Counted from the first letter of the stretch, positions 9,218-18,990 are shown. The stretch is DNA of 64,000 bases from an uncultured Lachnospiraceae bacterium (GCA_947564645.1 CANOCU010000001.1:62001-126000), one strand, 5' to 3'. Made by a program: numbers and translations. The notes: a model not told the origin generated them from the sequence alone.

Positions 9218-10495
9218 TTATACCCGGAAGGCAGCCGTGATCTCCTGCAGAGAGCGGCTGCTCCGCTCCATGACCGCCATCTTGCGCAGGATCTCCTCGG
9301 AGCTTACATTGGTATTCTGCATCGCGCCGGCCACATGACTGACTTCCTCCACGATCACGTTGTTTAAGGAAGAGACCGTCTGCAGGGAAGCCAGCATTTC
9401 CTGAATCGATGCCCCCATCTCTTCTGCGGTCGCCCCCAAATCTGTAGCTATACCATCGAAAAAGAATGCATCCTTCTGGTACTGCTCCGCCGTACTCACC
9501 ATCGTACTGTAGTCACTCATCACCTGATCGCTGACAAATTCCAACAGCTTACCGGAACTATCCTTCAGATCCATAACGGAATCCACCACTTCACCGATCA
9601 CCTTCTGGATCTTTTCTACTGTGACCTGAGAGCTCTCCGCCAGATTCCGGACCTCCTCGGACACCACCGTAAACCCTCTGCCGGCATCTCCCGCCCTGGC
9701 CGCCTCGATAGCCGCATTCAGGGCGATCAGATTGGTCTTGCCCGCGATCTCTCCGATCTCTCTGGACAGGTTCTTGATGACCTCGATCTTCTCCACTTCC
9801 TTAAGGGCACGCTCTAACTCTCCGGATGCATTATGATAGACCACAGTCGCCTGCTTCTGGGATTCTACCGTACTCTGATAAAGCTTGTCCGCCCGGATAT
9901 TGATATCCCGGGAAGCATCTGCCGACTCGGCCGCCTTGCATGAGACGTCATCCACCACCGTGCCGATCTCGCCACTGGCATCGCTGATACTCTGCGTCAC
10001 CTCCGCCGCCTCCTGCACCTTGCCTGTAAGGCCGTCCATCACCTGATCCATCTCGTCGATCTTATTGTTCAGATCCGCCATCTCGCTGTACGCCGCGGAT
10101 GCCGTGTCTGCGATATTGGCCGCTTCTCCGCTGGTTCCCCTGATGGTCTCCCGCATCCTTTGTCTGATGGTCCTGGCTGCCTGCGTTACTTCTTCCGACT
10201 CATCCCGAAAGCCGTCTGACACACCGCTTTTGCCTGCTGTCTGCCCCTGCTCGCTGAAATCTCCGGCCGCAAACTGCTTCAATTCCGCGATCGGATCCAA
10301 AACCCTGCCAAGGACCGAAGCCACCGCCAGATCGATCGCCGCCGTACCCACTACGCCGACCAGAAGCCCTGCCACGACCGCACTGCCCATGCCCGCCTTA
10401 CCGGCAACCGCCGCGCCTGCTGCCGAACCAACAAAAAGAACGATAAATGCTGCCGCCGAAACCGTGGCCAGCAGCCTGCCTTTGATTGTTTTCAT
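9218..10495 (-). CDS. Methyl-accepting chemotaxis protein with minimal extracytoplasmic region
   Basis: A 425-aa chemoreceptor-like signalling protein. Two membrane helices (about residues 8-60) are joined by only a few residues, so there is no room for a periplasmic ligand-binding domain. A HAMP-like linker ([14 protein letters not shown]) and a long coiled-coil signalling domain follow, with the conserved tip [37 protein letters not shown] 8 nt before the ATG at 10495 decides the start over an in-frame Met 7 codons earlier. No che or flagellar genes are nearby, so it may sense membrane or internal cues. A 35-bp palindrome lies about 100 bp upstream. Confidence 0.92.
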   Translation of the reverse strand: MKTIKGRLLATVSAAAFIVLFVGSAAGAAVAGKAGMGSAVVAGLLVGVVGTAAIDLAVASVLGRVLDPIAELKQFAAGDFSEQGQTAGKSGVSDGFRDESEEVTQAARTIRQRMRETIRGTSGEAANIADTASAAYSEMADLNNKIDEMDQVMDGLTGKVQEAAEVTQSISDASGEIGTVVDDVSCKAAESADASRDINIRADKLYQSTVESQKQATVVYHNASGELERALKEVEKIEVIKNLSREIGEIAGKTNLIALNAAIEAARAGDAGRGFTVVSEEVRNLAESSQVTVEKIQKVIGEVVDSVMDLKDSSGKLLEFVSDQVMSDYSTMVSTAEQYQKDAFFFDGIATDLGATAEEMGASIQEMLASLQTVSSLNNVIVEEVSHVAGAMQNTNVSSEEILRKMAVMERSSRSLQEITAAFRV

Positions 10496-10594
10496 TATGT
10501 ACGCCTCCTGAATCATCCTGTTATAAGGTATTATACCCGAAATTGTTTCCTGCGTCCAGTCTGTGACTGACGTAATTTTGTAATTTCGTTATTC

Positions 10595-10638
10595 TATAGT
10601 TAACGACATTAGAAATTTCGTTTCCTGTTTGTTACTAT
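10595..10638. repeat. Dispersed 35-bp palindrome, copy 1 (right arm interrupted)
   Basis: The left arm TATAGTTAACG (10595-10605) and the spacer ACATTAGAAATTT are identical or nearly so to two other copies at 39043 and 60444. The right arm reads CGTTT, then about 9 extra bases, then TACTATG. It ends within the stop codon of the MATE gene and lies in the upstream region of the chemoreceptor gene. It could be an operator, a promoter module or a tiny mobile remnant. Confidence 0.7.
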
Positions 10639-11972
10639 GAGCGGTCAGACCGCGCATAATACCAATAGAAGCCCACGCAGATCACCGCCGACAGCAGCGA
10701 CCCAAGCGGCGCTGCCCACCCCATCGGGTACAGGGATTCCGGAAACATCCTGCTGGCCAGCCAGGCGCCCGGGATGCGCACCAGGATAATGGCCGTGATA
10801 TTGTGGATAAAAGAGACCATGGACTTCTGATCGCCGCAGAAATACCCGCTGAAACAGAAATGCACCGCCGCGAACACACAGTCAAAGGCATAGGAACGCA
10901 GATAATCGCATCCCGCCGTCAGCACGGCCGTATCCCGCGTAAAGATACCCACCAGCGTATGCGGCAGAAACTGGCTGTACAGCGCGCAGCAAAGTCCCCA
11001 TCCCACCGTGATCGCCAGGCTGTAGTACAGGCTCCTTCTGGCCCGGTCCGCCCGGTCCGCTCCCATGTTCTGGGCAGTGATGGTGGAGAGGGCCGACAGA
11101 AAGGCGGAAGGCACCAGAAACAGGAAGCCGATCAGCTTCTCCACGATCCCCACCGCTGCCGAGACGATCAGGCCTCTGCTGTTGGCGATCACCGTGATCA
11201 CGATAAACGCGATCTGGATCAGCCCGTCCTGCATGGCAACCGGCGTCCCTACTTTCAGGATCTTACCGGTCACCTCCCTGTCCATGCGAAAATCCTGCCT
11301 GCTCACGGCAAAACCCAGGTTGCGTCTGCGGATCACAAGCAAGGCCGCCGCCACGCTCACCGCCTGTCCGCAGACCGTGCCAAGCGCCGCTCCCGCCGCC
11401 CCCAGACCACAGACGCCGATCAGCACGAAGTCCAACGCGATGTTCGTCACGCAGGCCACAGCCACGAAATACATGGGGCTTCTGGAATCCCCCGCACCGC
11501 GGAAAATACCGCTGATCACATTGTAAGCCATGATAAAAGGAACCCCCGCAAAGCAGATCGTCAGATAAAGCCCCGTCTCCGCCACCGCCTCCTTAGGGGT
11601 TAACATAACTTTGACGATCGGATTCGTGCAAAGTAAGAGCGCAGCCGTCACCGCCGCCGCAAGCACAGAAAAAAACAGGGCCGAGGTTCCCACCGTCCTC
11701 GCCGCTGCCTTCCCGTCCCTGGCTCCCACACACTGCCCGATCCGCACCGTGGTTCCCATGACAAATCCCATAATGATGACCGTCAGCATATGCATCACCT
11801 GACTGCCGATGGATACCGCCGTGGTAGTCTCCGACCCGTTGTAGAGTCCTACCACGAACAGATCGGCCATCCCGTAAAAAGTCTGCATAAAACTGGACAG
11901 CAGGTAAGGCATGGCAAAAAACACCAGGTTCTTTGCCACGCTTCCCTGCGTCAAGTCGTTCTTTTCCTTCAT
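10635..11972 (-). CDS. MATE family multidrug/cation efflux transporter
   Basis: A 445-aa exporter of the multidrug and toxic compound extrusion family with about twelve membrane segments in two homologous halves. The N-terminus (LTQGSVAKNLVFFAMPYLLSS, then FYGMADLFVVGLYNG) is characteristic of the DinF/NorM-like Clostridia subgroup, and GIFRGAGDSRSP near residue 165 is a typical MATE loop. Such proteins exchange sodium or protons for cationic drugs; the natural substrate is unknown. The stop codon lies inside a dispersed 35-bp palindrome. It is 41 bp downstream of the mechanosensitive channel gene on the same strand. Confidence 0.93.
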   Translation of the reverse strand: MKEKNDLTQGSVAKNLVFFAMPYLLSSFMQTFYGMADLFVVGLYNGSETTTAVSIGSQVMHMLTVIIMGFVMGTTVRIGQCVGARDGKAAARTVGTSALFFSVLAAAVTAALLLCTNPIVKVMLTPKEAVAETGLYLTICFAGVPFIMAYNVISGIFRGAGDSRSPMYFVAVACVTNIALDFVLIGVCGLGAAGAALGTVCGQAVSVAAALLVIRRRNLGFAVSRQDFRMDREVTGKILKVGTPVAMQDGLIQIAFIVITVIANSRGLIVSAAVGIVEKLIGFLFLVPSAFLSALSTITAQNMGADRADRARRSLYYSLAITVGWGLCCALYSQFLPHTLVGIFTRDTAVLTAGCDYLRSYAFDCVFAAVHFCFSGYFCGDQKSMVSFIHNITAIILVRIPGAWLASRMFPESLYPMGWAAPLGSLLSAVICVGFYWYYARSDRS

Positions 11973-12013
11973 GTTCCGTCTCGCTCCGTTCCGCCTCTTA
12001 AGTCTCTCTGCTT

Positions 12014-12820
12014 CTATGCTCCGGCGCTCTCCTCCTTAGCCGGTTCGTAATTGGAGATCGTCACCGTCTGATAAGGTATCTCTATCCCGCACTTTCCAAA
12101 CTCCCTGACCAGTGCGATCCTGATATCGCTGCAGGCACGGAAACTGTCGTTTAAGTTCTGCGTCCAGATAATGGTCTTCAGGATCACGCCGTTTGCCGTA
12201 TACCCACTGGCGGTAACGGCATTGGCCTCCGTATTCAGCGTCAGCTCATGTTCCACACAGATCCGGCGCATGATCTCGATGGCCTTCTCCAGATCCGCCC
12301 CGTACCCGATCTCGATCTCCACATAGTTACCGATATTCTCCGTAAAATTCGTGTTGATGACCACCGCCGAGTCCATTACGGAATTGGGCACGATACAGGT
12401 CTCTCCGTTAAACTGATAGATCAGCGTATGCCGCAGCGTGACGTCCTTGACCAGCCCCTCCGCGATCACGGTCCCGCCCTGGATCACCCGGATCTTCTCA
12501 TCCACGTTATAGGGCTTCGACACGGACAGGGAAATGCCGCTGATCACGTTCCCTAAAGCCTGCTGCGCCGCAAAAGTGGCAATCGCCAGGATCAGGGAAC
12601 CGCTCTGCAGCAGCACCTTACTGATATCCTTCGTCATCTCGAACTGCTGTGCCAGACTGTAGAAGGCGATCACATCGATGATCACATTGATCGCGCTTTT
12701 CGTAAACCGCAGATGGACCGCCTTCGTCTTCTGCGCTATGTACCTGAAGACCAGGCTGACCAGATAGTTCGAGATCAGAATGATGCCGATAAAAATACCT
12801 ACCTTAGATAATAAACTCAT
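12014..12820 (-). CDS. Small-conductance mechanosensitive channel (MscS family)
   Basis: A 268-aa MscS-type channel that opens under membrane tension to release osmolytes. There are about three membrane helices in the first 95 residues. The pore-lining helix reads SGSLILAIATFAAQQALGNVISG with the Gly/Ala pattern of TM3, followed by the beta domain (SKPYNVDEKIRV, then LRHTLIYQFNGETCIVPNSVM) and an alpha/beta C-terminal domain. GGGGGAA just upstream supports the ATG at 12820. The upstream 60 bp contain three copies of CTAAGAT (plus-strand reading) and a possible promoter (TTTTGT, 17 bp, TAAAAT on the minus strand). Confidence 0.92.
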   Translation of the reverse strand: MSLLSKVGIFIGIILISNYLVSLVFRYIAQKTKAVHLRFTKSAINVIIDVIAFYSLAQQFEMTKDISKVLLQSGSLILAIATFAAQQALGNVISGISLSVSKPYNVDEKIRVIQGGTVIAEGLVKDVTLRHTLIYQFNGETCIVPNSVMDSAVVINTNFTENIGNYVEIEIGYGADLEKAIEIMRRICVEHELTLNTEANAVTASGYTANGVILKTIIWTQNLNDSFRACSDIRIALVREFGKCGIEIPYQTVTISNYEPAKEESAGA

Positions 12821-12953
12821 TCCGCATTCCCCCGATGCTAAGATTTCGCTAAGATTTTACACATCTCTAAGATAGCACAAAATCAGGGAAATGTACAGAA
12901 ACAGTTCGACTTATCAGCCGATCCGGCAGATCTTTACGCCGTGTGCCGGGCCA

Positions 12954-14993
12954 TCATACCTTCCCGATCAGGTACTCCTGCCGGCCTTCCCGCAGAAAGA
13001 CTGGTATGGTATGGATATCCGCCGCCACGTCATACCACTTTCCGCCCTCATACCTCTCGCCTGTTCCCGCATGTACGAAATCCGTTCCCGCCGGCAGGTA
13101 GACGCTGCGGCTTACCGCCTTTTCATGGCAGATGGGCGCCACCAGGATATCCGGACCGAACATGTACGCATCCTTAATATCCCAGCAAACCGGATCCTCC
13201 GGAAATTCATAGAACATGGCCCGCATCACCGGCGCCCCGCTTTCATGGGCCGCGCGCATGACGCTTCTCGTATAATCCCGCATCATCTCCCGGATCCGGA
13301 TGAACTTCACCATGATCTCATAGTTCTCTTCCCCGTAGCTCCAGACCTCATTCTCCGCTCCCGTCCACTCACGCACTTCGCCTGCCTTGTTGATGATCTC
13401 CTCGCCGGGCTGACGGCAGCCGTGTATGCGCATGACCGGACAGAAAGCGCCGAACTGGAACCAGCGGATCAGCAGCTCCTTAAATCCCTCGTCATGAATG
13501 TTGCCGCCGTGGAAGCCGCCGATATCCGTTGTCCACCAGGGAATCCCGCACAGTCCCATATGAATGCCGGCACAGATCTGTTTACGGAAATCCTCATAGG
13601 TTGACATAATATCTCCGGACCAGACCAGGGCGCCATACTTCTGACTGCCTACCCAGGCGCAGCGGATCAGATTCACGATATCCTCCTGCCCGTCCGCCTT
13701 CTGTCCCTCATAGAAAAGACGCGCATACTCCCTCGGATAAATATTGCCGGTCTGCGCCACGGAACCGGCATGATACCGGTAATCCGCAAAATCATAGGTG
13801 GTAAATTCCGGCTCCGCCTCATCCAGCCAGAAAGTGCGGATCCCCAGGTCGGCATAGTTCTTCCGGCATTTCTCCCACACATAGTCCCTTGTGCGCGGAT
13901 TGGTGGGATCCATGAAGACATTGTTGCCGTGGAAGATCATCTGCACGTCCACACCGGAATTGCTCTTTACTAACAGTCCCTGCTGCTTCATCTCCTCATA
14001 ATTCTCACTGCGCCAGTCTACCTGCGGCCAGATGGATACCATCACTTTGATGCCCATATCCTGGATCTCCCTGATCATAGCCGCCGGATCCGGGAAATAC
14101 TCCTCGTCGAAGCGCCAGTCACCGCACCGCGGCCAGTGATAATAATCGATCACCAGCACATCCACGAGAATGCCCCGCTTCTTATACTCTCTGGCGATCT
14201 GCAGCACCTGCTCCTGATTGTAGTAGCGAAGCTTACACTGCCAGAACCCCAGTCCGTACTCCGGCATCATCGGTGCTCTGCCCGTTGCCGCCGTATACGC
14301 CTCCTCGATCTGTGCCGGCGTATCTCCCGCGGTGATCCAGTAATCCAGCTGTCTCGTGTCCTCCGCGATCCATTCCGTGGTGTTGCTGCCGAAATGTACC
14401 TCGCCGATGGCCGCATTATGCCATAAGAAACCATACCCCAGACTGGACAGATAGAAGGGCACACTGGCCTGGGAATTTCTGTGGGCCAGTTCCAGATTAC
14501 AGCCCTTTAAGTCAAATGTCTCCTGCTGGTACTGCCCCATGCCGTAAATCTTCTCTTCCGGATCGGATACGAAACTGGCCTTCAGATGATAGCTGCCGCC
14601 GGACAGGGGCCTGAAATGCCTCGCCTTCTTCTGCAGTGCGCCGCCGTTGGGAATCTCCTGCAGCAGCACCTCTCCCTTCTGGTTGTAGAAAGTCATCTGC
14701 AGCGCTTTCCCCCAGGGATTCACGATAAGCTCCGCCCGGATCTTCCCGTTGGTGATGGAAGCTTTCTGTGCCTCTATCACGATGCTGCCTGCGCTCTGCG
14801 CGTCTCCGTTCCCGGGATCCGTCGTCCGGCCATCCTCCGGCATCTCAAGCAGTGCAACACTGCCTTCTTCGATCTCCCCCAGGAAAGCCGCCCGCACCCG
14901 TAAGCTGTTCGCACCCCATGGCGTCACCATCACGGTCTCCCCGTTTTCCCTGAAAAGCAGACTGCCTTCCTTCTCCTCAAAATACTGTAACAT
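12954..14993 (-). CDS. Glycoside hydrolase family 31, probable alpha-xylosidase
   Basis: A 679-aa retaining alpha-glycosidase, probably releasing alpha-xylose from xyloglucan-type oligosaccharides. The N-terminal beta domain (to about residue 230) is followed by the TIM barrel: GLGFWQCKLRYYNQEQV, LVIDYYHWPRCGDWRF, FWLDEAEPE with the nucleophile Asp (about 387), and WSGDIMSTYEDF with the acid/base Asp (about 460). The motif set favours alpha-xylosidase over alpha-glucosidase, but that is inference. AGGAGG 9 nt before the ATG at 14993 decides the start; a longer frame to 15086 runs into a palindromic element. There is no signal peptide or adjacent transporter. Confidence 0.92.
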   Translation of the reverse strand: MLQYFEEKEGSLLFRENGETVMVTPWGANSLRVRAAFLGEIEEGSVALLEMPEDGRTTDPGNGDAQSAGSIVIEAQKASITNGKIRAELIVNPWGKALQMTFYNQKGEVLLQEIPNGGALQKKARHFRPLSGGSYHLKASFVSDPEEKIYGMGQYQQETFDLKGCNLELAHRNSQASVPFYLSSLGYGFLWHNAAIGEVHFGSNTTEWIAEDTRQLDYWITAGDTPAQIEEAYTAATGRAPMMPEYGLGFWQCKLRYYNQEQVLQIAREYKKRGILVDVLVIDYYHWPRCGDWRFDEEYFPDPAAMIREIQDMGIKVMVSIWPQVDWRSENYEEMKQQGLLVKSNSGVDVQMIFHGNNVFMDPTNPRTRDYVWEKCRKNYADLGIRTFWLDEAEPEFTTYDFADYRYHAGSVAQTGNIYPREYARLFYEGQKADGQEDIVNLIRCAWVGSQKYGALVWSGDIMSTYEDFRKQICAGIHMGLCGIPWWTTDIGGFHGGNIHDEGFKELLIRWFQFGAFCPVMRIHGCRQPGEEIINKAGEVREWTGAENEVWSYGEENYEIMVKFIRIREMMRDYTRSVMRAAHESGAPVMRAMFYEFPEDPVCWDIKDAYMFGPDILVAPICHEKAVSRSVYLPAGTDFVHAGTGERYEGGKWYDVAADIHTIPVFLREGRQEYLIGKV

Positions 14994-15050
14994 AGTAATC
15001 TTCCTCCTGATTTTCCTCCGGATCATTTCCGGATAAAAGATGCTGCCTTC

Positions 15051-15191
15051 GTAACAGTTCAGCCCAGGACTTTGCACTTGCTGCAAAGTCCGTGAAAATA
15101 AGTAAATTGGGCCAGGGGAATCTGCCCCTCGCCGAAGGCGACTTGGAATGGGCAGATTCCGTAACAGGAAAGCCGAAGGCTGAACTGTTAC
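15051..15191. repeat. Nested palindromic element of 141 bp
   Basis: The element is bounded by a perfect 14-bp inverted repeat (GTAACAGTTCAGCC at 15051-15064, its complement at 15178-15191). Inside are a 10-bp hairpin (15067-15091, arms GGACTTTGCA and TGCAAAGTCC), an 11-bp stem (15117-15127 with 15150-15160) enclosing a 5-bp hairpin (15129-15141), and a terminal hairpin (15161-15191) whose 3' strand is the same strand used by the outer stem. It lies between the GH31 gene and the AAA-ATPase gene. It may be a MITE-like repeat or a structured leader; no function can be assigned. Confidence 0.8.
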
Positions 15192-15221
15192 CTGCCATCA
15201 GTATAACAAATGACAGCCTGC

Positions 15222-15250
15222 TTGTCATCATAAGTCCTGCATGTTAAAAT
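15222..15250 (+). promoter_or_regulatory. Predicted promoter of the AAA-ATPase/nuclease gene
   Basis: TTGTCA (15222-15227) and TAAAAT (15245-15250) are separated by 17 bp, 39 bp before the start codon at 15289. An AAGGAGG ribosome binding site follows at about 11 nt from the ATG. Confidence 0.6.
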
Positions 15251-15288
15251 GAGATCATACGTCAAACAACAAGGAGGCAGGCTGACCT

Positions 15289-16869
15289 ATGGGCATCTAT
15301 CTAAATCCCGGCAATGAAGCATTCCAGATATCCGTTCATGATGACATCTACGTGGATAAGAGCGGACTGATCGCCTTTGCCAACAGCAGACTCGGTAAAC
15401 GCAAGCGTTTTCTGTGCGTCAGCCGTCCCCGGCGTTTTGGCAAATCCATGGCGGCCGAGATGCTCTGCGCCTACTATGACTGCAGCTGCAGTTCCCGTTC
15501 CTTATTTGAGGATCTGGAGATCGCAGCCGACGATTCTTTCGGGCAACACCTGAACCGTTATCACGTTATCTTCTTAAATATACAGCAGCTTCTGAGAAGC
15601 GCCGGCGAGATCGGTCTGCTGACAGCTCACATAGAGCAGGCTGTCATCAGCGAACTGCGTGAGGAATACCATTCCCTGATCTCTCCAGATGATACCTCTC
15701 TCTCCAGTGTCCTGTCCCGGCTTTATCAAAAGGACACACAGCCGGACCGCGGCTTTATCTTTATCCTTGACGAATGGGACTGTATCTTCAGAGAAGCCCC
15801 CGCTGATACCGATGCACATAAAGCCTATCTGGATTTTTTGAGAGACCTGTTCAAAGACAGGACTTACGTAAAGTTAGCCTATATGACGGGAATCCTGCCT
15901 GTGAAAAAATACGGCACCCATTCCGCACTGAACATTTTCGACGAATTTTCCATGACATCCCCTGGCAGACTCGCGAAATATGTTGGTTTTACCAGACAGG
16001 AAGTGCAGACACTCTGCAAGCGATATGACATGAAATTTTCGGAGGCCAGACGTTGGTATGACGGCTATCGTTTTCTACGCGCCAACCATATCTACAACCC
16101 CAAATCCATTGTTGACGCCATGCTGGAAGAGGAATTCAGAAGCTTCTGGACCAGTACCGAGACCTATGAAGCGCTGCAGGTATATATTGACCTTGATATC
16201 GACGGACTCAAACAGTCTGTTATTTCCCTGCTTGCCGGCGATACCTGCCAGATCGATACAGGCTCCTTCCAGAACGATATGACCTCATGCAAAAGCAGGG
16301 ATGATATCCTGACGCTCCTCGTTCATCTGGGCTACCTCGCCTATGACGAGCGCACCTCCTCCGTGTTTGTTCCCAATGAAGAGGTGCGCAATGAATTTAT
16401 CCGCGCCTTGAAAAACGGCAATCGCCCCGAACTGATCAAGGCCATTCAGGTTTCTGACAGGCTTCTTTGTGCCACACTGCGGATGGATGGAGATACCGTT
16501 GCCAGCATGATCGAAGAAGCGCACAGCGCCGCCATTTCATCTGATTTTTATAACAATGAGCAGGCACTGCGCAGTGTCATTCTTCTGTCTTATATCACCC
16601 GCATCGATGATTATACCACCATTCAGGAGTTGCCCTCCGGAAACGGTTACGCGGATATCCTCTTTCTGCCCAGACGCCGCTCTGACAAACCTGCCATGCT
16701 GATCGAGCTGAAGTGGAACCACTCGGCCGAAGGTGCGATCGCACAGATCAAAAACAGGAAGTATATCCAGGCACTGGAAGGATTTGGCGGCGATATCCTC
16801 TTAGTGGGAATCAACTATAACAAGAAAACGCGCAAACATGAATGCCTAATAGAAAAACACCATCTGTAA
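15289..16869 (+). CDS. AAA-ATPase-like protein with C-terminal PD-(D/E)XK nuclease domain
   Basis: A 526-aa protein of the AAA-ATPase_like/PDDEXK_9 pairing. The N-terminus has VDKSGLIAFAN and a Walker A variant RPRRFGKSM (about residues 43-51); Walker B is probably FIFILDEWDC (about 158-167). The C-terminal domain carries GYADILFLP and LIELKWN (about 462 and 477), which gives the D and E-x-K metal-site pattern of PD-(D/E)XK nucleases. Families of this type are abundant in gut Firmicutes and Bacteroidetes and have no settled function. It is a single gene with its own promoter beside a palindromic element, which would fit a mobile or selfish origin. Confidence 0.88.
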   Translation: MGIYLNPGNEAFQISVHDDIYVDKSGLIAFANSRLGKRKRFLCVSRPRRFGKSMAAEMLCAYYDCSCSSRSLFEDLEIAADDSFGQHLNRYHVIFLNIQQLLRSAGEIGLLTAHIEQAVISELREEYHSLISPDDTSLSSVLSRLYQKDTQPDRGFIFILDEWDCIFREAPADTDAHKAYLDFLRDLFKDRTYVKLAYMTGILPVKKYGTHSALNIFDEFSMTSPGRLAKYVGFTRQEVQTLCKRYDMKFSEARRWYDGYRFLRANHIYNPKSIVDAMLEEEFRSFWTSTETYEALQVYIDLDIDGLKQSVISLLAGDTCQIDTGSFQNDMTSCKSRDDILTLLVHLGYLAYDERTSSVFVPNEEVRNEFIRALKNGNRPELIKAIQVSDRLLCATLRMDGDTVASMIEEAHSAAISSDFYNNEQALRSVILLSYITRIDDYTTIQELPSGNGYADILFLPRRRSDKPAMLIELKWNHSAEGAIAQIKNRKYIQALEGFGGDILLVGINYNKKTRKHECLIEKHHL

Positions 16870-16911
16870 CGTCCTGGAATCCGATGGCAATGATACGACC
16901 TCTGCCGGCTC

Positions 16912-17976
16912 CTACCGTCTTTCTCCCGGCCTGCTGATCTGACCGATCATCCCTTCCTGCAGGCTCTCCGGTTCCGGCTGCGCTCCGGATGCCTTATCTG
17001 TCAGCGCCGTAAAAAACGCTTCCGCCCAGGCAAAAGGATCGTACATGCCCTCCATCTCCCACTGCGTTTGCGGAAGGATCGCCATATTGGAGTCGTTGAC
17101 GGAAGACCGCTGCGGGTCATAGTCCTCGTCTTCCCGGAAGCTGGCCGTCACATAGCGGATGCCGCCGTGAATGTCATAGCTTCCCGCAAAGCCCAGAAAT
17201 TCCGCCTGCATATTTTTTGTCAGCTTCATTCCCATACACAGGGGAATATGCAGTTCCTGTTCCGTCTCCGGCGCTGTCAGCTTCCAGAGAAAAGAATACA
17301 GATATACTTCTTCTCCCCCATTCATCCGATAATGCTCGAAGGACAGCCGGGAAACGGTTCCCGGATAGTTCCTGTCCGCATGATCCCTGATCTTCTCCAT
17401 GCACGATTCCCAGTCCTGTACGGTCAGGACGGTGTCCTCTTTCTTATCCTGTACCAGGCAGGCGATCGTCTCGGCGCCGTCTCCGGACAGCACGAGGTTA
17501 GCGGATGCCGCCCCGGATGAGATCGTCCCCACCGTCCAGCCGCCGGGAGTATCAAAAGAACAGCTTCCCATCTGCATACCGCCGTATTTCGCCTCTTTTC
17601 TGACGATATGACCGCTGCGGCCTGTCTGCAGTTCCGTTCCCGGATAGATAAGATCCGGGTGCCCACTCACCTCCTGATTGGCCCGGATCAGTTCCCCATA
17701 CCACCGGCCGTCTCCCCACAGCTTCTCGGAGATATTCCAGAGGCTGTCGCCGGGAAGGACCCTGTAGGTATCTCCTGCTTCCTGCAGTTCCAGGACGTCA
17801 TCGCCTGACCCGTCCCATGTGCCATAAAGCAGCGGGTACTCTTCCCCGTCAGACTCCCTTGCCCGCACAGGCTCCACCGGCAGCATGACTCCTGCAAGCA
17901 GGCAAAGCATTGTCATACGGGCCGCACACTGCCTTAACCGTCTGCCGCCCGCTCCTTCTAATATTCCCAGTCCCAT
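16912..17976 (-). CDS. Secreted LysM-domain peptidoglycan-binding protein
   Basis: A 354-aa exported protein. A signal-peptide-like segment (about residues 18-38) is followed by a LysM domain at about 69-117 (YRVLPGDSLWNISEKLWG, then LIRANQ and LIYPGTELQ) that should bind the glycan strands of peptidoglycan. The remaining 230 residues look like a beta-rich globular domain I do not recognise. GAAGGAG lies 7 nt before the ATG. The start overlaps the end of the upstream membrane-protein gene by 19 bp, so the two are coupled and probably act together at the cell wall under the operator array at 19005-19044. Confidence 0.85.
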   Translation of the reverse strand: MGLGILEGAGGRRLRQCAARMTMLCLLAGVMLPVEPVRARESDGEEYPLLYGTWDGSGDDVLELQEAGDTYRVLPGDSLWNISEKLWGDGRWYGELIRANQEVSGHPDLIYPGTELQTGRSGHIVRKEAKYGGMQMGSCSFDTPGGWTVGTISSGAASANLVLSGDGAETIACLVQDKKEDTVLTVQDWESCMEKIRDHADRNYPGTVSRLSFEHYRMNGGEEVYLYSFLWKLTAPETEQELHIPLCMGMKLTKNMQAEFLGFAGSYDIHGGIRYVTASFREDEDYDPQRSSVNDSNMAILPQTQWEMEGMYDPFAWAEAFFTALTDKASGAQPEPESLQEGMIGQISRPGERR

Positions 17977-18896
17977 ACGCTTGCTCCTTCCCCCAGCCAG
18001 ATATTTCTCTGCTTATCCTCACATTCCCGCACCTCGCCCGCCGGCCGGGATTCCTCGTATCTGTCCCAGAATCCGCTTTCTTTCCGGTAAGGTGCAAGAT
18101 CCTCCGGCTCGATGACCGTACACAGGATCCTGCTGGTCGGCTCATAGGTGATGGCCGCATACAGCACCGGATCCAGGCTGAGACCGACCGCAAACTTCCC
18201 GTCCTCTGTCACGTAGAAGAAAGGACGGCTCTCATAGTCCACCAGTTCCTCATCTTCCTGCAGGAACCACGAAAGCACCAGATCAATCGATTCCTCATCC
18301 CATCCCTCCTCTTTGGTACTCTCTGTACTGCACTTGTCCCACAGCTTCACAAAGTCCCTGTTGATCTCCAGAATATCCGACAACCCGTATACTTCTCCCG
18401 TCAGCAGATCCGCCGTCAGTCCCCGCTCCGTAATATTGGTATTCCAGATAGGGTTCCCGGCCGAATAGATCTCATAGAAATCCACACTCACCAGGTACTG
18501 GCTGTGATACGTCACATCAGCGGTCACATCACTGCAAAAGATCGAAAAATGCTCCTCCTGAAATGCTTTCACGTCCTCATTCGGATACAGATGCCAGTAA
18601 TTTACCCGGTCCATGGCAGTCTCATACAGCTGCCTGTTGATCTCCTCCTGTACGGTCTCCTCGATCCCGTCAAGGACAGGATACTCCACCGTCAGTACCT
18701 CCCCATAATCATACTCATCCGAATATTCTATGTAATGCTGCTCCTTCTGCACCGTGTAATCCTCATAGCCTTTGGGCGTGAGCTTCCGGAAGAGCATCCA
18801 CCCTGCGCAGACAGCGGCTGCCACCATAAATACCGCTAACCCTGCCGCCAGTCCCTTCCGCTTTCTGCCCGCTTCCATACCTTCTTTGTTCTCCAT
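17958..18896 (-). CDS. Membrane-anchored extracytoplasmic protein (DUF3298/RsiV-like fold suspected)
   Basis: A 312-aa protein with a basic cytoplasmic start, one membrane helix (about residues 15-36) and an acidic, Tyr/Trp-rich outer domain. The pattern VEYPVLDG followed by IQEEINRQL-like helix text and, later, DLLTGEVYGLSDI resembles DUF4163/DUF3298 domains of RsiV-like and anti-sigma proteins, but no sigma factor gene is nearby. GGGGG just upstream of the ATG serves as ribosome binding site. It is the first gene of a two-gene operon with the LysM protein and follows an 11-bp-period operator array about 110-150 bp upstream. Confidence 0.7.
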   Translation of the reverse strand: MENKEGMEAGRKRKGLAAGLAVFMVAAAVCAGWMLFRKLTPKGYEDYTVQKEQHYIEYSDEYDYGEVLTVEYPVLDGIEETVQEEINRQLYETAMDRVNYWHLYPNEDVKAFQEEHFSIFCSDVTADVTYHSQYLVSVDFYEIYSAGNPIWNTNITERGLTADLLTGEVYGLSDILEINRDFVKLWDKCSTESTKEEGWDEESIDLVLSWFLQEDEELVDYESRPFFYVTEDGKFAVGLSLDPVLYAAITYEPTSRILCTVIEPEDLAPYRKESGFWDRYEESRPAGEVRECEDKQRNIWLGEGASVWDWEY

Positions 18897-18990
18897 GTGA
18901 ATACCCCCTCTTTCGTGTCCTGCCGTCCATGCTGCGCCGGTTTCTTACCCTCTATTCCCGACACGGATCACAGCTTGCTTCTTTTTCTTG

